Shown: piece after piece, positions 62,511-64,000 of the stretch
Layout: each line of letters opens with the position of its first letter
Numbering within the stretch: the stretch's first letter is position 1
Assembly (NCBI GenBank): GCA_033283165.1
Contig: JAWMQL010000009.1
Location: 124,001 to 188,000, forward strand
Length of the DNA stretch: 64,000 nt
From: JAWMQL01 sp033283165
GTDB lineage: Bacteria > Pseudomonadota > Gammaproteobacteria > Pseudomonadales > Halieaceae
Direction: 5' to 3'
Notes under the pieces: model-generated
The model's database searches: none
What the model saw: the letters and a program-made list of their open reading frames with translations, nothing else
Told to the model about the DNA's origin: nothing
Made by a program: the position numbers and the translations under genes

Positions 62511-63590
62511 ATGGCGGAAATAACGGTTCCAGCGAAAAAATTCCTGCAGCTGCTGGATTACTTGCGGCATATCGAACTGGACGCAGACGGCCTGGCGGCA
62601 CGGGTAAACCTGCAGTCCGCCCGGCTGGCGCGGCTGAACCCGGATCATCCGCTGCCGGCCAGCCAGTATTCGCGCCTGTACAAGGTCTCGGTGGAAGCCC
62701 TGCAGGAACTGCAGCGGCCGTTGCCCTGGGGCGCAGGTATCGGCAGCGAGGCCTTCGAGCTGATGTGCCACTGCATCATCAGCACGCGCACCCTGGGCGA
62801 GGCACTGCGGCTCGCGCAGCGTTTCGAGAAGCTCATTTACCCCATGGTCAGGTACAACATGCGCCTGCTGGATGATGGCGGCGACATCGTCAAGCTGAGT
62901 TACCGCATCCTTACCGAGGAGGAAACCCCGCTGGTGCCAGAGCAGTGGGACCGTGCGGGATTTCAGCAAACTGTCGCCCGGGCATCGGGACTGCTGGTCT
63001 GGCATGCCCTCTGTGGCTGGTTGACCGGGCGTTCCATGGAGGCCATTGAACTGCGCATCGCGGCGCCGGCAATCAACCGGGAGTACCACGACAGCCTGGC
63101 CCGGGTGTTTACCTGCCCGATCCACTTCGATGCCGGGGAGAATACCTTCAGCTTCAGACGCGATACGCTGCAGCGTCGCCTGGTGCAGACTCCCGAGTCC
63201 CTGCAGGAATTTCTCGGCAACGCGGTGTACCAGCTGATAGCCATGGAGCAAAAACCTGCCAGTACCAGCGCCGCGATCAAGTCACTGGTGATTATCGACC
63301 TGCCAGGTAGCCTGCCTTCTTTTCAGCGCATTGCCGAGCATCTGCATATGTCCGAATCCAGTCTGCGGCGCCGCCTGCAGAAAGAGTGCACCAGCTACCA
63401 GGCGCTGAAGGATGAGGTGCGCTGCGAGGTGGCGATGGATATGTTGTTGAACCAGGGCGCCCGGGTCGCGGACATCGCCGAGCATCTGGGTTTCACCGAG
63501 CCCAGTTCCTTTGTACGCTCCTTCAAGAACTGGACCGGGCAGACCCCGCGGACGTACCGCGAGCAGATGCATTCCCTTGGTCCGGACTAG
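62511..63590 (+). CDS. AraC-family transcriptional regulator (arabinose-binding-like N domain)
   Basis: 359 residues from ATG 62511; the ORF extends upstream into the SDR start and those residues are unsupported. N-terminal effector domain about 1-255 (LLDYLRHIELDADGLAARVN, FELMCHCIISTRTLGEALRL) resembling the AraC_binding_2/OruR type, then a C-terminal HTH_18 domain about 265-350: SFQRIAEHLHMSESSLRRRLQKECTSYQALKDEVR and VADIAEHLGFTEPSSFVRSFKNWTGQTPRTYRE. Located divergently from the SDR-PQQ operon and directly upstream of another SDR, so it likely regulates one or both. Confidence 0.93.
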   Translation: MAEITVPAKKFLQLLDYLRHIELDADGLAARVNLQSARLARLNPDHPLPASQYSRLYKVSVEALQELQRPLPWGAGIGSEAFELMCHCIISTRTLGEALRLAQRFEKLIYPMVRYNMRLLDDGGDIVKLSYRILTEEETPLVPEQWDRAGFQQTVARASGLLVWHALCGWLTGRSMEAIELRIAAPAINREYHDSLARVFTCPIHFDAGENTFSFRRDTLQRRLVQTPESLQEFLGNAVYQLIAMEQKPASTSAAIKSLVIIDLPGSLPSFQRIAEHLHMSESSLRRRLQKECTSYQALKDEVRCEVAMDMLLNQGARVADIAEHLGFTEPSSFVRSFKNWTGQTPRTYREQMHSLGPD

Positions 63591-63610
63591 CCATTGAGGA
63601 AAGTCGTTTA

Positions 63611-64000
63611 TGTTGGAAGGAAAAATTGCACTGGTAACCGGGGCCGGACAGGGTGTCGGGCGCGGCATCGCCCTTGCCCTGGCGTCCGCGGGTGCCCGTG
63701 TTGCCGTGACGGGGCGTACCCTGGAGAAACTGGAGTCGACCTGTGAGGAGATCGCCGGCCGCGGCGGGGAAGCCTTGCCGGTGGTCTGCGACGTCAAGTC
63801 CGAGCAGTCGCTCGTCGACTGCGTGGACGCCGTGGTCGCCCGCTTCGGCGGTCTCGATATCCTGGTCAACAATGCCCAGGAGGTGCCGTTGGGCACCCTG
63901 GAACAGGTGACTGACGCGGACTTTACCGCGGGCTGGGAGTCCGGACCGCTGGCGACTTTTCGCCTGATGAAGTTGTGCCGGCCCCACCTGAAAGGCGGCG
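63611..64000 (+). CDS. Short-chain dehydrogenase/reductase, 3' end cut off by the window edge
   Basis: Open frame from ATG 63611 to the last base, 130 codons. Begins MLEGKIALVTGAGQGVGRGIALALASAG, then TGRTLEKLE as the NADP-type Arg loop, VCDVKSEQSLVDCV, and LDILVNNAQEVPLGTLEQVTD, where NNAG is replaced by NNAQ. The catalytic Ser-Tyr-Lys lies beyond the edge. It starts 20 bp after the AraC regulator stop behind TTGAGGAAAG, probably cotranscribed with it. Confidence 0.9.

Overview
The window is about 64 kb of GC-rich DNA from a Gram-negative gammaproteobacterium. The left third follows the pyrG-kdsA-eno-ftsB-ispD-ispF-truD-pcm-nlpD-rpoS...fdxA-mutS order known from Pseudomonas and relatives. 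The right side is rich in SDRs, a P450, a Rieske oxygenase, a flavin monooxygenase, acyl-CoA and steroid-type dehydrogenases, thioesterases and a PQQ enzyme. That mix suggests a marine lipid- or steroid-degrading lineage such as Halieaceae (OM60/NOR5 type). This placement is inference; there is no rRNA or tRNA gene in the window to confirm it.

Layout. 1-9994: housekeeping block (CTP synthase, KDO-8-P synthase, enolase, FtsB, IspD/IspF, TruD, Pcm, a DUF368 membrane protein, NlpD, RpoS), mostly one operon with 1-4 nt stop/start overlaps. surE, usual between truD and pcm, is missing, and a DUF368 gene sits between pcm and nlpD. 9980-10358 (-): a probably frameshifted small membrane protein gene. 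10374-16032: a complete cecR-ybhGFSR-type TetR/ABC-2 exporter operon inserted between rpoS and fdxA-mutS, headed by two tandem perfect or near-perfect palindromes. 16059-19073 (-): fdxA with its terminator, then mutS. 19148-21043: a palindromic repeat, a YciI-like gene and an unusual glutamine-amidotransferase-fold protein. 21060-23922 (-): a single-subunit molybdopterin oxidoreductase and a PaaG-like crotonase. 24122-31143 (+): formaldehyde-to-CO2 block, with glutathione-dependent formaldehyde dehydrogenase followed by a full NAD-dependent formate dehydrogenase operon (fdsGBA-fdhD-fdsD).

31145-41729: accessory genes: an alpha/beta hydrolase, ACC deaminase (acdS) with a ybjN-like gene, a serine hydrolase, two tandem hotdog thioesterases, a cytochrome P450 with a perfect palindromic operator upstream, a CNT nucleoside transporter, a lipocalin-like protein, ArsM and a ThuA-like protein. 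41802-48000: DUF1214, NTF2-like, 2-hydroxyacid dehydrogenase, alpha/beta hydrolase, BPSS1780-family membrane protein and RecQ. 48110-53340: a tightly overlapping KstD-like / Rieske (KshA-like) / Baeyer-Villiger monooxygenase operon on the minus strand with a divergent SDR. 53371-64000: DUF3604 protein, DASS-type permease with RCK_C domains, acyl-CoA ligase, GST, PQQ dehydrogenase with an inserted cytochrome c domain, SDR, divergent AraC regulator and a truncated SDR at the right edge.

Three copies of one interspersed palindrome (arms GGGGACAGTTYACTTAATT) lie near 19.15, 35.8 and 48.0 kb, all intergenic. One copy carries a compensatory base-pair change. No transposase, prophage, CRISPR array, tRNA or rRNA was seen.
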